From: HTCC2207 sp002685195
GTDB lineage: Bacteria; Pseudomonadota; Gammaproteobacteria; Pseudomonadales; Porticoccaceae
DNA: 64,000 nucleotides
NCBI GenBank assembly: GCA_051201675.1
Contig: CP179212.1
Location: 124,001 to 188,000, forward strand
Reading direction: 5' to 3'
Numbering within the stretch: the first letter of the stretch is position 1; the number at the start of each line of letters is the position of its first letter. Of this stretch, positions 1 through 8,616 are shown one piece after another. The translations under genes were made by a program, and so were the position numbers. The notes beneath the pieces were generated by a model. The model searched no databases. It worked only from the letters and a program-made list of their open reading frames with translations, and was not told the DNA's origin.

Positions 1-234
1 TTTAATATCTCGCAAGGTATTTTCGGGTAGGCTATCGATGCAAGCCTGTATTTCCTCTTCAGACAGACGGAAGCTAGTGGGCGACCAATTATCAAATTTT
101 TCTGATAATTCACGGACATGAGCATCACCTTGGTCGGTAATGCCTTGCAATATCCCTTCCACAACCTCCTGAACCTTCTTGTTAGCCTCGCGGCTCTGCT
201 CTTCTGAGATACCTGTTTTTAAAACTGTTATCAT
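1..234 (-). CDS. Histidinol dehydrogenase-like protein, N-terminal part (runs off window)
   Basis: Reading leftward from the ATG at 232-234, an open frame of 78 codons continues past the window edge without a stop. It begins MITVLKTG and contains an ITDQGDAHVRELSEKFDNW segment, the N-terminal pattern of the HisD family (a GD followed by a helix and a KFD). The phrase FDNWSPTSFRLS resembles the HisD paralogues that oxidise sulfonated or other polyols (HpsN type) more than biosynthetic HisD, but only the first fifth of the protein is visible, so this subfamily call is an inference. No his biosynthesis genes are next to it in the window. A 34-bp palindrome lies about 50 bases upstream and probably regulates it. 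Confidence 0.7.
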   Translation of the reverse strand, partial: MITVLKTGISEEQSREANKKVQEVVEGILQGITDQGDAHVRELSEKFDNWSPTSFRLSEEEIQACIDSLPENTLRDIK

Positions 235-284
235 CGCGAGTTTTTTACTCCATAGTAATGTAGGTTGATCAATGTCGCTGATAC

Positions 285-318
285 TATTAATAATTGACTT
301 CGAAGTCAATTATTAATA
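285..318. promoter_or_regulatory. 34-bp perfect palindrome, likely operator of the HisD-like gene
   Basis: Bases 285-301 (TATTAATAATTGACTTC) are the exact reverse complement of 302-318. The element is centred 67 bases upstream of the leftward HisD-like start codon and is not followed by a T run on either strand, so it looks like an operator for a dimeric regulator rather than a terminator. A second, shorter inverted repeat (CACTAG, 347-352, and CTAGTG, 363-368) follows. Which regulator binds is unknown. Confidence 0.6.
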
Positions 319-683
319 TTAGCGCTGAGTCCTCCGGAATTAGAATCACTAGAGCGCGGTGACTAGTGCTGTTTATTAAACTGGAAAGAGCTTTAATTTA
401 AGTAACAAAGGATTTAACAGGAGCGTATTTTAAACCTAATTAAACCCATATTAGTCAACAGGTTACTATCTACATACGGCTTACGCCGCCTCCATCAAAT
501 AGGTGATCTGTCAAAGCTAGACCAAATTTTGTGACCCATTATAGAAAACTCACCGTAACAAACTATGTGTCTGTGAATAAACACATGATTGAAGGAATAA
601 TAATAATGTCTACTTGCCGCCGATCGCACACTTTGTGGTAGCGTCGAGAAGGACAAGCAACAAACTTAAAGAGGATAATTATC
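319..683. other. Intergenic region with a possible 11-codon upstream ORF
   Basis: Beyond the palindrome this AT-rich stretch holds no long gene. At 606-641 on the + strand there is an 11-codon reading frame (ATG to TAG, peptide MSTCRRSHTLW) with a GAAGGAAT ribosome-binding-like site at 591-598. It ends 42 bases before the next gene. It could be a leader peptide or chance. I see no tRNA-like or riboswitch-like structure here. Confidence 0.3.
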
Positions 684-1079
684 ATGACAAAACCAAATCT
701 TTTCAGAAGATCCACGATGTTAATGGTTTATATTTGGAGAAGGGTAATGGACGTTAAATTCAACCCATTAAAATATATCCCAGATGCCAGTTTACAAGCC
801 TACTTCATGGTAGTGCTGTTTTCCCTTTGGAGCGTCTCCTTTGGGTTTATCGCGACCTACTACATTGGTTGGCTAGGGTATAGCACTTTGACGAGTTTAG
901 CTGTTCACCTGTCTATTCTAGTCCCTATAGTTGTTACTAACGCTGTTTTTGTTGATGCAGAGCGCACCGGTGAGAAATGGCTAGAGGAGTGGAAGGAAGA
1001 ACGAAGCCGTTATGCACTTGTTGCAAATAGACTGAAAGCAAAAAACATGGTGCCGTGGGAACTTAAAAAAGAAGCATAA
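684..1079 (+). CDS. Hypothetical inner-membrane protein, 131 aa
   Basis: I do not recognise a family. The start at 684 has GAGG at 671-674, a good spacing. The N-terminus is basic (RRST, WRR), then two hydrophobic segments follow: about residues 40-62 (AYFMVVLFSLWSVSFGF onward) and about 65-88 (a stretch with STLTSLAVHLSILVPIVV). A charged, Glu/Lys/Arg-rich tail (residues 90-131) likely faces the cytoplasm. It stands alone, divergent from the HisD-like gene and convergent with hutU, with a hairpin at 1099-1130 after its stop. A two-TM topology with a cytoplasmic helix is what can be seen; the role is unknown. Confidence 0.65.
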   Translation: MTKPNLFRRSTMLMVYIWRRVMDVKFNPLKYIPDASLQAYFMVVLFSLWSVSFGFIATYYIGWLGYSTLTSLAVHLSILVPIVVTNAVFVDAERTGEKWLEEWKEERSRYALVANRLKAKNMVPWELKKEA

Positions 1080-1098
1080 GTCGCACAGCTTTGATGGG

Positions 1099-1130
1099 TT
1101 AGACCTCCCACTCGTGAGTGGTAGGTCTAA
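1099..1130. terminator. Hairpin between the convergent 131-aa gene and hutU
   Basis: TTAGACCT at 1099-1106 pairs with AGGTCTAA at 1123-1130, and CCAC with GTGG inside, giving a long stem with one mismatch and a small loop. There is no clear T run, so it may act as a weak bidirectional terminator or as an RNA-end stabiliser. Confidence 0.45.
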
Positions 1131-1136
1131 TCTAAT

Positions 1137-2804
1137 CTACAAAATCCCAGGCAACACTAGTCCTTTCTCTTTTGCACAATCAATAGCATCTTCGTAACCT
1201 GCGTCGGCATGACGCATCACACCTGTTGCCGGATCGTTCCAAAGGACTCGCTTTAAACGACTCGCTGCATCCTCAGTCCCATCAGCTAAAATTACTACTC
1301 CTGAATGCTGTGAAAAGCCCATGCCAACACCGCCCCCATGATGCAGGCTAACCCAGGTCGCGCCACCTGCAGTATTTAGCAGTGCGTTTAAAAGAGGCCA
1401 GTCAGAAACAGCGCTGGAGCCATCCCTCATTGCTTCTGTTTCGCGGTTTGGACTTGCCACAGAGCCACTATCAAGATGATCTCTACCGATAACAATCGGC
1501 GCACTCAATTCACCTGTTTTAACCATGTCATTAAATGCTAAAGCTAATCGATGCCTATCCCCCAGACCAACCCAACAAATGCGTGCGGGTAACCCTTGGA
1601 ACGCAATTCGTTCGCGAGCCATGTCCAACCATTGATGGAGGTGCTTGTCATCAGGAAGCAGTTCTTTCACTTTTTGATCAGTCTTATATATATCCTCAGG
1701 ATCACCAGATAATGCTACCCAACGAAATGGTCCAACGCCACGGCAGAATAAAGGACGGATGTAAGCTGGCACAAACCCTGGGAAATCAAATGCATTTTCA
1801 AGACCCTCATCAAAAGCGACCTGTCGAATATTATTACCATAATCAAGAGTCGGGATTCCTTGATTCCAAAAATCAAGCATCGCTTGAACATGTATCTTCA
1901 TCGATGCATGAGATGCTCTTATGACTTCTTTTGGTGCAGAGACTCGTTTGTCTCTCCATTTTTCTAAACTCCAGCCTTGAGGTAGGTAGCCATTTAATGG
2001 ATCGTGGGCGGATGTCTGGTCGGTTACGATATCGGGCCGCACACCACGTTTGACCAGCTCAGGAAAAATATCAGCAGCATTGGCGCACAACCCAACTGTC
2101 TTAGCTTCACCGGCTTTTGTCCACTTGTTGATCATCGTAAGCGCTTCGTCTAAGTTTCTTGCCCTCTCGTCTAAGTAGCCTGTTCGAAGTCGGAAATCTA
2201 TGCTCTCAGGGTCACACTCAACGGCAAGGCAGCAGGCTCCGGCCATAGAGGCGGCAAGTGGTTGGGCTCCACCCATACCACCCAGACCCGCAGTAAGAAT
2301 CCAACGGCCAGATAGATTACCATTAAAATGTTGTCGGCCTGCTTCAACAAAAGTCTCATAGGTGCCTTGTACAATACCCTGGCTGCCAATATAAATCCAA
2401 GACCCAGCTGTCATCTGGCCATACATCATCAAACCCTTTTTATCGAGTTCATTAAAATGATCCCAATTTGCCCAGTGGGGAACAAGGTTGGAGTTTGCTA
2501 TCAGAACTCTTGGCGCATTTTTATGTGTCGGGAATACACCTACCGGCTTACCTGACTGGACCAGCAAAGTTTCCTCTTCAGTCAGTATTTTTAGCGTTTC
2601 AAGAATTTTATCAAAATCCTTCCATGTTCTAGCAGCCTTTCCTATGCCACCATAGACCACTAATTCATCTGGATTTTCCGCTACCTCTCTATCCAGATTA
2701 TTCTGAATCATTCGAAACGGAGCCTCTGTTGCCCATGATTTGCAGGTAAGTTTGTTGCCTGTAGGGCTCTTGATATTGCGTTTGGTGTTTAAGGCTTCGC
2801 TCAT
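1137..2804 (-). CDS. hutU: Urocanate hydratase (urocanase)
   Basis: Cytoplasmic NAD+-dependent enzyme for step two of histidine catabolism, urocanate to 4-imidazolone-5-propionate. At 555 aa it has the normal family length. The dinucleotide-binding segment LTAGLGGMGGAQPLAASMAG lies near residue 170, and conserved urocanase segments GNNIRQVA and FCRGVGPFRW are present. Its ATG overlaps the hutG stop by four bases (ATGA), so translation is coupled. It is the last gene of the leftward hutIHGU operon. Confidence 0.97.
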   Translation of the reverse strand: MSEALNTKRNIKSPTGNKLTCKSWATEAPFRMIQNNLDREVAENPDELVVYGGIGKAARTWKDFDKILETLKILTEEETLLVQSGKPVGVFPTHKNAPRVLIANSNLVPHWANWDHFNELDKKGLMMYGQMTAGSWIYIGSQGIVQGTYETFVEAGRQHFNGNLSGRWILTAGLGGMGGAQPLAASMAGACCLAVECDPESIDFRLRTGYLDERARNLDEALTMINKWTKAGEAKTVGLCANAADIFPELVKRGVRPDIVTDQTSAHDPLNGYLPQGWSLEKWRDKRVSAPKEVIRASHASMKIHVQAMLDFWNQGIPTLDYGNNIRQVAFDEGLENAFDFPGFVPAYIRPLFCRGVGPFRWVALSGDPEDIYKTDQKVKELLPDDKHLHQWLDMARERIAFQGLPARICWVGLGDRHRLALAFNDMVKTGELSAPIVIGRDHLDSGSVASPNRETEAMRDGSSAVSDWPLLNALLNTAGGATWVSLHHGGGVGMGFSQHSGVVILADGTEDAASRLKRVLWNDPATGVMRHADAGYEDAIDCAKEKGLVLPGIL

Positions 2805-3607
2805 AGTGATCCTCCTGAAGAGCTCTTAAGGATTGTTTTGTTAATGTCTTGAAGGATGTCAGACAACACACTTCGTAAGGACGACGCTTTATCAGTATCG
2901 TAGTTAAAAGGAGGCAGCTCGGTCTCTAGATAGGTTCGCTGAGCTAACTCCATTTGAATGGTATGAACGCCATCTTGGGGCCGCCCGTAATAGCGGGTTG
3001 TCCATCCACCTCGAAATCGGCCATTAATAACATGGGTGTGGCTGCTAACATTGCGGAGAATATTTTGAACACCATTGGTAATGTTGCTGTCACAGGATTT
3101 TCCGTTGTCATCTCCAACATTCAAATCTGGTAAGCGATCATCAAAAAGGTAAGGTATTTTTGATCGAATAGAGTGGCAGTCATAGACAATGGCTACCCCG
3201 TGAATGGACTTAACTCGTGCGATTTCGTCATTCAATAGTTGATGATATTTTCGGTGGTAGATTCCCAGCCTTTGCTGAATAGCAGCTTCTGTAGGCTTAT
3301 TTGCCCAGATAGGCTCGCCATCAAATGTAAACAATGGAACCAAAGAAGTAGAGTTTTGGCCTGGATATAAGCTTGAGCCCTGGGGGTCACGATTAGGGTC
3401 AATCACATAACGATTAAAATTTGCTTTTACTACTGTAACGTTGTCTACCAAACCCTCGTAGAGCTTTGGGATATGCCAGTCGGTATCTAATAATTGGCGT
3501 CCAATGTCATTTAGTTCACTGAATATCTCATCAGGAACATACGTCCCTGAATGCGGCTGGCCCAATATTATTGGGCTATAACCTTGAGTTACCTCCACAA
3601 GATTCAT
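2801..3607 (-). CDS. hutG: N-formylglutamate deformylase
   Basis: Hydrolyses N-formylglutamate to glutamate and formate, the last step of the five-step histidine route. The 268-aa protein has the FGase-family N-terminal PIILGQPHSGTYVPDEIF, then DTDWHIPKLYEG, YDCHSIRS and NGRFRGGWTTRYYG. These histidine and aspartate positions fit the metal-dependent amidohydrolase fold. Its presence together with HutF shows that the locus uses the formylglutamate branch, not the direct formiminoglutamase branch. It overlaps hutH and hutU by four bases on each side. Confidence 0.94.
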   Translation of the reverse strand: MNLVEVTQGYSPIILGQPHSGTYVPDEIFSELNDIGRQLLDTDWHIPKLYEGLVDNVTVVKANFNRYVIDPNRDPQGSSLYPGQNSTSLVPLFTFDGEPIWANKPTEAAIQQRLGIYHRKYHQLLNDEIARVKSIHGVAIVYDCHSIRSKIPYLFDDRLPDLNVGDDNGKSCDSNITNGVQNILRNVSSHTHVINGRFRGGWTTRYYGRPQDGVHTIQMELAQRTYLETELPPFNYDTDKASSLRSVLSDILQDINKTILKSSSGGSL

Positions 3608-5142
3608 GCCGATATATCCAGTGCTAGGCTATCATCACCAAGTTTACTAAGCTCATCGGTCTGATGAACCAAAGAGGCTAATTTAATAATATCGGCACTG
3701 ACCATTCTGTCATCTGTCAGGGTTGGGCACTTGGTTCTAATTGTTGAAATAGCCTTTGTTAAACATTCGCTGGATTTAAGAGGTGCCCGAAGGTCAATGC
3801 CCTGTGCTCCAGCCATCGCTTCGATGCCCAGAATAGCTGAAAGATTTTTGTTCATCTCCAGAAGTCTGCGTGCCGCGTGGCAAGCCATTGACACGTGGTC
3901 TTCCTGATTTGCTGAGGTTGGCGTTGAATCGATCGAGCGAGGATTGGCCAAGGCTTTGTTTTCACTCATTAGTGCAGCAGAAGTAACTTCTGCAATCATC
4001 AGCCCAGATTTTAGCCCTGGATCAGGGGCTAAAAATGCAGGCAGACCAAAACTCAGAGCAGGGTCGACTAAAAGCGCAATTCTGCGTTGGGCAATACAGC
4101 CAATTTCAGAGACAGCAATTGCAATTTGATCAGCTGCCAAGGCTACTGGCTCGGCATGGAAGTTTCCTCCAGAAATGATATTGCCATCAGACAGAACAAG
4201 TGGGTTGTCCGTTGCTGCGTTGGCTTCTATTTGCAGTGTCTTGCCAGCCTGACGCAATTGATCCATACAAGCACCGATCACCTGAGGGGCACAGCGCAGA
4301 CAGTAGGGGTCTTGTACTCTCTCATCACCAGTTTTATGGCTGTCACGAATTTCAGATCCATGGAGCAATTGGCGAAGTCTTTTTGCACTATCAATTTGTC
4401 CGGGATGACCTCGCAGTTGGTGAATTTCATCGTGGAATGGTGCACTTGATCCCATAGCCGCATCTATCGAGAGTGCGGTGGTGGTGATGGATGTTATTGC
4501 TAGGCGCCATGCATCAAAAAGGCCGGCTAAGCAAAGAGCAGTTGACACCTGCGTGCCATTTAATAATGCAAGCCCCTCTTTAGCCTGTAATACAATTGGC
4601 CTCAGCTTTTCTTGCTTCAGAGCTTCAGAGGACAAGGTTTGTTCACCTTTATAGAACACATCGCCCTCGCCAATCATAGCGGCCGCCATGTGGGCCAGTG
4701 GTGCAAGATCACCTGATGCTCCAACAGAACCTTGTGCAGGGATAACTGGAATAATGTCTGCCGAAACCATATTTTGAAGTAGCTCCACTACCTCTATTCT
4801 TACGCCCGATGCACCGCGACCCAAAGAAAGACATTTTAATGCCATGACCAATCTAACGACGTTAAGGGGTAAAGGTTCACCAAAGCCAGCGCAATGAGAG
4901 CGAACTAGGTTGCGTTGCAAGCTGGCTAAATGGGTCTCATCAATTTTAACTGAGGCAAGTTTGCCAAATCCGGTATTCACTCCATATATAGTCTCATTAC
5001 CTTCAAGTCTATCTAAGAGCCGAGAAGCGCTTTTTTCAATAGCTTTAAAAGCGTCAGGAGTCAGCTTGAAACTAACCTCATCACGATAGATGGTTTCTAG
5101 CTGTGCTAGATTCGCTCGACCTGGCGCGAGTGTAATTATCAT
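3604..5142 (-). CDS. hutH: Histidine ammonia-lyase
   Basis: Removes ammonia from histidine to give urocanate, the entry step. The 512-aa length is typical. The Ala-Ser-Gly triad that cyclises to the MIO cofactor is at residues 142-144 inside GSVGASGDLAPLAHM. YGVNTGFG near residue 53 and the later LSGGNFH-type segment (SGGNFHAEP) belong to the active site. Start codon ATG at 5142 overlaps the hutI stop, so it is the second gene of the operon. Confidence 0.97.
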   Translation of the reverse strand: MIITLAPGRANLAQLETIYRDEVSFKLTPDAFKAIEKSASRLLDRLEGNETIYGVNTGFGKLASVKIDETHLASLQRNLVRSHCAGFGEPLPLNVVRLVMALKCLSLGRGASGVRIEVVELLQNMVSADIIPVIPAQGSVGASGDLAPLAHMAAAMIGEGDVFYKGEQTLSSEALKQEKLRPIVLQAKEGLALLNGTQVSTALCLAGLFDAWRLAITSITTTALSIDAAMGSSAPFHDEIHQLRGHPGQIDSAKRLRQLLHGSEIRDSHKTGDERVQDPYCLRCAPQVIGACMDQLRQAGKTLQIEANAATDNPLVLSDGNIISGGNFHAEPVALAADQIAIAVSEIGCIAQRRIALLVDPALSFGLPAFLAPDPGLKSGLMIAEVTSAALMSENKALANPRSIDSTPTSANQEDHVSMACHAARRLLEMNKNLSAILGIEAMAGAQGIDLRAPLKSSECLTKAISTIRTKCPTLTDDRMVSADIIKLASLVHQTDELSKLGDDSLALDISA

Positions 5143-6353
5143 GACAATTCCCTATGAGAAATACGTTTATGGAGGATTGATGATCCAACCCAATAAGATA
5201 GCTCTGCAGGGTGCGTTGCATTCCAAACTGCAAGCTCAGCCTGAGCTCCAGGCTCAATTATTCCGTAATTACCCTGCAACCCCAGTGCCTTTGCTGCACA
5301 GATTGTCGTTCCTTTGAGGGACTCTTCAGGGGTCATGAAAAATTGAGAGCAAGCCATGTTCATTGCGGTGAGAATTGATGAGATTGGAGAGCTGCCAGGA
5401 TTGCAATCAGTGGCAACGGCCATATCAACACCCGCAGAACGTAAGGCAGCTATTGGGGGAACTTGTGTTTCTTTGAGAGTGTAAAAAGCGCCGGGCAGCA
5501 TCACCGCGACCGCGTTAGATTTAGAAAACTCTTTCACATCCTCCACTGACAAATATTCTAGATGATCAGCAGATAGGCCGTTGTATTTGGCCACCAGCAG
5601 AGCGCCATTTTGATTCGACAATTGTTCTGCGTGCAATTTGACCGGTAAGTTTAAAGATTGAGCGGCATTAAATAGTCGATCTATTTGGCTTGGTGAGAAT
5701 GCGATGGTTTCACAAAAGCCGTCAACTGCATCAACGAGGCCTTCTTTTGCCGCTTGCTGTAATCCTGGAATGGCAATCTGATCAATATAGTCATCAAGTC
5801 GGTGTTCAAATTCTTTCGGGGCAGAGTGTGCTGCAAGCCAGGTTGCCATAATCTTTACAGGACGAAGTGTTTCTAGATGTCGAGCAATTCGAAGCATTCG
5901 CAATTCATGGTCAATTGTTAACCCGTAGCCTGATTTAATTTCTATGACTGCAACGCCTTCACTAATCAGGTCATCTATTCGTCTCAGAGCTCCTTGAATC
6001 AGTTCTTCATCGCTGGCTAATTGCGTTGCCTCAACTGTCGAATTTATACCGCCCCCAGCGTTTGAAATTTCCTCATAGGTTGCGCCATTCATCCGCATCT
6101 CGAATTCATGGGCGCGATTTCCACCAAAGATGAGGTGAGTATGACAATCAATGAGCGCAGGTGTAACAAGGCGTTGGCCTAACGACTCTATTTGCATACC
6201 TTGATAAGACGCCGGTATAGAATTTTCATCTCCTACCCACTCTATACGCCCGCTACGAACGGCAATAGCGGCATTATTAATTAAGCCGTAAGCAGCTTCA
6301 TTAACTTGCATTGTTGCTACAGAGCATTCCGTATAAAGCATTTCGTTTTGCAT
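5139..6353 (-). CDS. hutI: Imidazolonepropionase
   Basis: Hydrolyses imidazolonepropionate to N-formimidoyl-L-glutamate. It is a metal-dependent amidohydrolase with DCHTHLIFGG (metal-binding HxH), KLHAEQLS and VATDCNPGSSP motifs. I place the start at the ATG ending at 6353 (MQNEMLY...), giving 404 aa, the family norm. An in-frame extension to 6446 would add 31 atypical residues and cross the intergenic operator and the hutF start. It is the first gene of hutIHGU and is divergent from hutF. Confidence 0.93.
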   Translation of the reverse strand: MQNEMLYTECSVATMQVNEAAYGLINNAAIAVRSGRIEWVGDENSIPASYQGMQIESLGQRLVTPALIDCHTHLIFGGNRAHEFEMRMNGATYEEISNAGGGINSTVEATQLASDEELIQGALRRIDDLISEGVAVIEIKSGYGLTIDHELRMLRIARHLETLRPVKIMATWLAAHSAPKEFEHRLDDYIDQIAIPGLQQAAKEGLVDAVDGFCETIAFSPSQIDRLFNAAQSLNLPVKLHAEQLSNQNGALLVAKYNGLSADHLEYLSVEDVKEFSKSNAVAVMLPGAFYTLKETQVPPIAALRSAGVDMAVATDCNPGSSPISSILTAMNMACSQFFMTPEESLKGTTICAAKALGLQGNYGIIEPGAQAELAVWNATHPAELSYWVGSSILHKRISHRELS

Positions 6354-6355
6354 AC

Positions 6356-6402
6356 GTATTGTAATACCCTTATTAACATGGTTATTATGTATGCACATAA
6401 TA
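6356..6402. promoter_or_regulatory. Candidate HutC operators in the hutI/hutF divergent promoter
   Basis: The 66-base gap between hutI and hutF holds TATTATGT-ATGC-ACATAATA at 6383-6402, an inverted repeat with 8-base arms around a TGTATGCACA core. That core resembles the TGTATA-TACA type sites of GntR/HutC regulators. A second small palindrome, GTATT-GT-AATAC, lies at 6356-6367 over the hutI start region. The hutC gene closes the divergent operon, so autoregulation is likely. The binding assignment is inferred from position and symmetry. Confidence 0.6.
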
Positions 6403-6419
6403 CTGTTAGATTGAAATAA

Positions 6420-7790
6420 ATGACACTTAAAATTTTTGCAAAACAAGCTTTAACTTCTTCGGGGTGGCAGCAAGATATCTCTGTAACGGTAGATGACTTT
6501 GGCCGTATTTCGGATATTTCCAAATCAACAGCCGGTATTGATAAAACAGTAGGCATTCTTTTGCCGGCGCTCTCGAATCTGCACAGCCATTCTTTTCAAA
6601 GAGCTATGGCAGGGTTAGCTGAGCAAAGAGGAGCCACTTCTCTTGATGATTTTTGGACGTGGCGCAAGGTTATGTATCGTTTTTTGGAGATCCTCTCTCC
6701 CGATGATATCCAAGCCATTGCAGCGCTAGTTCAAATGGAAATGTTGGAATCAGGCTATGCAGCATCTGCTGAATTTCACTATTTACATCATGACTACAAC
6801 GGCGTTGGCTATAGCAGCCCAACAGAATTATCAGAGCGTCTATTTCAAGCATCGTCTATATCGGGCATTGGTTATACCCACTTACCAGTTTTGTACATGC
6901 GAGGCAGCCTAGACAATCAACCACTGCAGGCAGGACAGCGTCGTTTTGGTTGTGATCTTGATCAATTTCAGACGCTGTATACATCGCTCAGCGAGAAGAT
7001 GGCAGGGTTGCCTCAGGATTATGTCCTAGGAGTGGCTCCCCATTCACTAAGAGCTGTGTCAGAGGATGGGCTCTTATTAGCGAGTACTCTCAATCAGCAA
7101 AACCCAGTTCATATTCATATTGCTGAACAGCAAAATGAAGTCAATGATGTCGTGCAAGCATTGGGAGCGAGACCAATTCGATGGCTATTAGACAATGTCG
7201 AGGTTAATGATCGCTGGTGTCTGGTGCACGCAACCCACGCTGACCAAAAAGAGCTAATAGATTTTGCAAAATCTGGAGCCGTTGCCGGCTTATGCCCAAT
7301 TACTGAAGCTAATCTTGGTGATGGCATATTTAACGCATCTCAATTTATTGAGCATGGTGGGCGGTTTGGTATTGGATCTGATTCGAATGTCAAAATTGGA
7401 CTGAGCGAAGAGTTGCGATTGCTTGAAATATCTCAACGCTTGCGTGATCAAAGGCGTGTTGTTCTTAGCAGTGATGCTATACCCTCCAATGGACGCTTCA
7501 TGTATGAAAATGCGGCCAAGGGTGGTGCGCAAGCACTAGGCCGTGATGCCGGAGCAATAAAAGTCGGCGCGCTTGCTGATCTTGTTGCGCTAGATGATGG
7601 GCATTACTCTCTTGTTAATTTAACCAATGACAGGATTCTTGATGCATGGATATTTGCATCAGATGATGACATTGTTAGCGATGTTTGGGCGGCGGGTAGA
7701 CACATGGTTAGCGAGGGAAGACATATTCTGCGTGACGCCATTAGCACTCAGTTTTTAAAAACCATAAAGCGATTACGAGACGAATTATGA
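6420..7790 (+). CDS. hutF: Formimidoylglutamate deiminase
   Basis: Converts N-formimidoyl-L-glutamate to N-formylglutamate and ammonia. The 456-aa amidohydrolase shows LHSHSFQRAMAG (metal HxH and the family FQRA segment), VHIHIAEQ, VHATHA and a GIGSDSNVKI metal-binding aspartate. The start ATG at 6420 has no strong ribosome-binding site, but its first residues align with family N-termini. It is divergent from hutI and overlaps hutC by ATGA. With HutG it completes the pathway. Confidence 0.95.
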   Translation: MTLKIFAKQALTSSGWQQDISVTVDDFGRISDISKSTAGIDKTVGILLPALSNLHSHSFQRAMAGLAEQRGATSLDDFWTWRKVMYRFLEILSPDDIQAIAALVQMEMLESGYAASAEFHYLHHDYNGVGYSSPTELSERLFQASSISGIGYTHLPVLYMRGSLDNQPLQAGQRRFGCDLDQFQTLYTSLSEKMAGLPQDYVLGVAPHSLRAVSEDGLLLASTLNQQNPVHIHIAEQQNEVNDVVQALGARPIRWLLDNVEVNDRWCLVHATHADQKELIDFAKSGAVAGLCPITEANLGDGIFNASQFIEHGGRFGIGSDSNVKIGLSEELRLLEISQRLRDQRRVVLSSDAIPSNGRFMYENAAKGGAQALGRDAGAIKVGALADLVALDDGHYSLVNLTNDRILDAWIFASDDDIVSDVWAAGRHMVSEGRHILRDAISTQFLKTIKRLRDEL

Positions 7791-8479
7791 CAACTAACTC
7801 TCACCATAAAATTAGGCAAATGCTAAAGGGGAGAATTGAATCTGGTGAGTGGGAGTTAGGTGCTCTTATTCCCAGAGAGCTTGCGCTGGCAGAGGAATAT
7901 AACTGCGCGCGTACAACTATAAATCGTGCGCTCCAAGCGCTGGCTGATGAGGGAGTTGTTGTTAGAAAACGAAAGGGCGGAACAAGGGTTTGCCGGATGC
8001 CGGTACGGCATGCAAGATTTGGTATCTCAATTCTACGTGAGCAGGTTGAGGTCACTGGCAGTGAATATAGTCATCAAAATGTAGTTACTAAATTGAAGGT
8101 ACCGCCCAAATCTGTGAGAGCTAAATTGCAGACTTCTGAATCCCAGGAGGCATTGTTTTTGCAAACCATCCATTTAGCAGATAACAGCCCATATGCCTAT
8201 GAAGAACGTTGGGTCAATGTTGAGGCGGTTCCCGAAATTCTTGATGCCCCCTTAGATGAAATAAGTGTCAATGAGTGGCTTGTAAGAACAGTTCCATTTT
8301 CCAGTGGCGACGTGATTTTTTCTGCTGAAAATGCAGACCAAAGAGTTGCCGGTGCACTTGAATGTCAAATCGGTGATGCCCTTTTTGTACTCGATAGAAC
8401 AACTTGGGTAGGTGAGAAATTCATCACCACCATTAAGCTCTATTACAGAAGCGGCTATCAATTGTACTCATCTCTCTAA
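7787..8479 (+). CDS. hutC: Histidine utilisation repressor, GntR/HutC family
   Basis: A 230-aa regulator: winged-helix GntR DNA-binding domain at about residues 5-70 (IPRELALAEEYNCARTTINR helix-turn-helix), followed by a UTRA ligand-binding domain to the C-terminus with ALFLQTIHLADNSPYAYEERWV and the terminal FITTIKLYYRSGYQL. In known systems HutC is relieved by urocanate. It is translationally coupled to hutF, so the repressor is made with the enzymes it controls. Confidence 0.93.
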   Translation: MTTNSHHKIRQMLKGRIESGEWELGALIPRELALAEEYNCARTTINRALQALADEGVVVRKRKGGTRVCRMPVRHARFGISILREQVEVTGSEYSHQNVVTKLKVPPKSVRAKLQTSESQEALFLQTIHLADNSPYAYEERWVNVEAVPEILDAPLDEISVNEWLVRTVPFSSGDVIFSAENADQRVAGALECQIGDALFVLDRTTWVGEKFITTIKLYYRSGYQLYSSL

Positions 8480-8616
8480 ATTTCAGTTTGGTTGCCAATT
8501 CTGATTCTGAGGCTATGCCACTAATGCAGGCCGCTTTCGACGCTGCGTGGCGAGCGGCTGAAGAGCAAACTACAAACAAGGTTCAAGTGTTTTTGTTAAT
8601 GGTCTTATTTCAGCGG

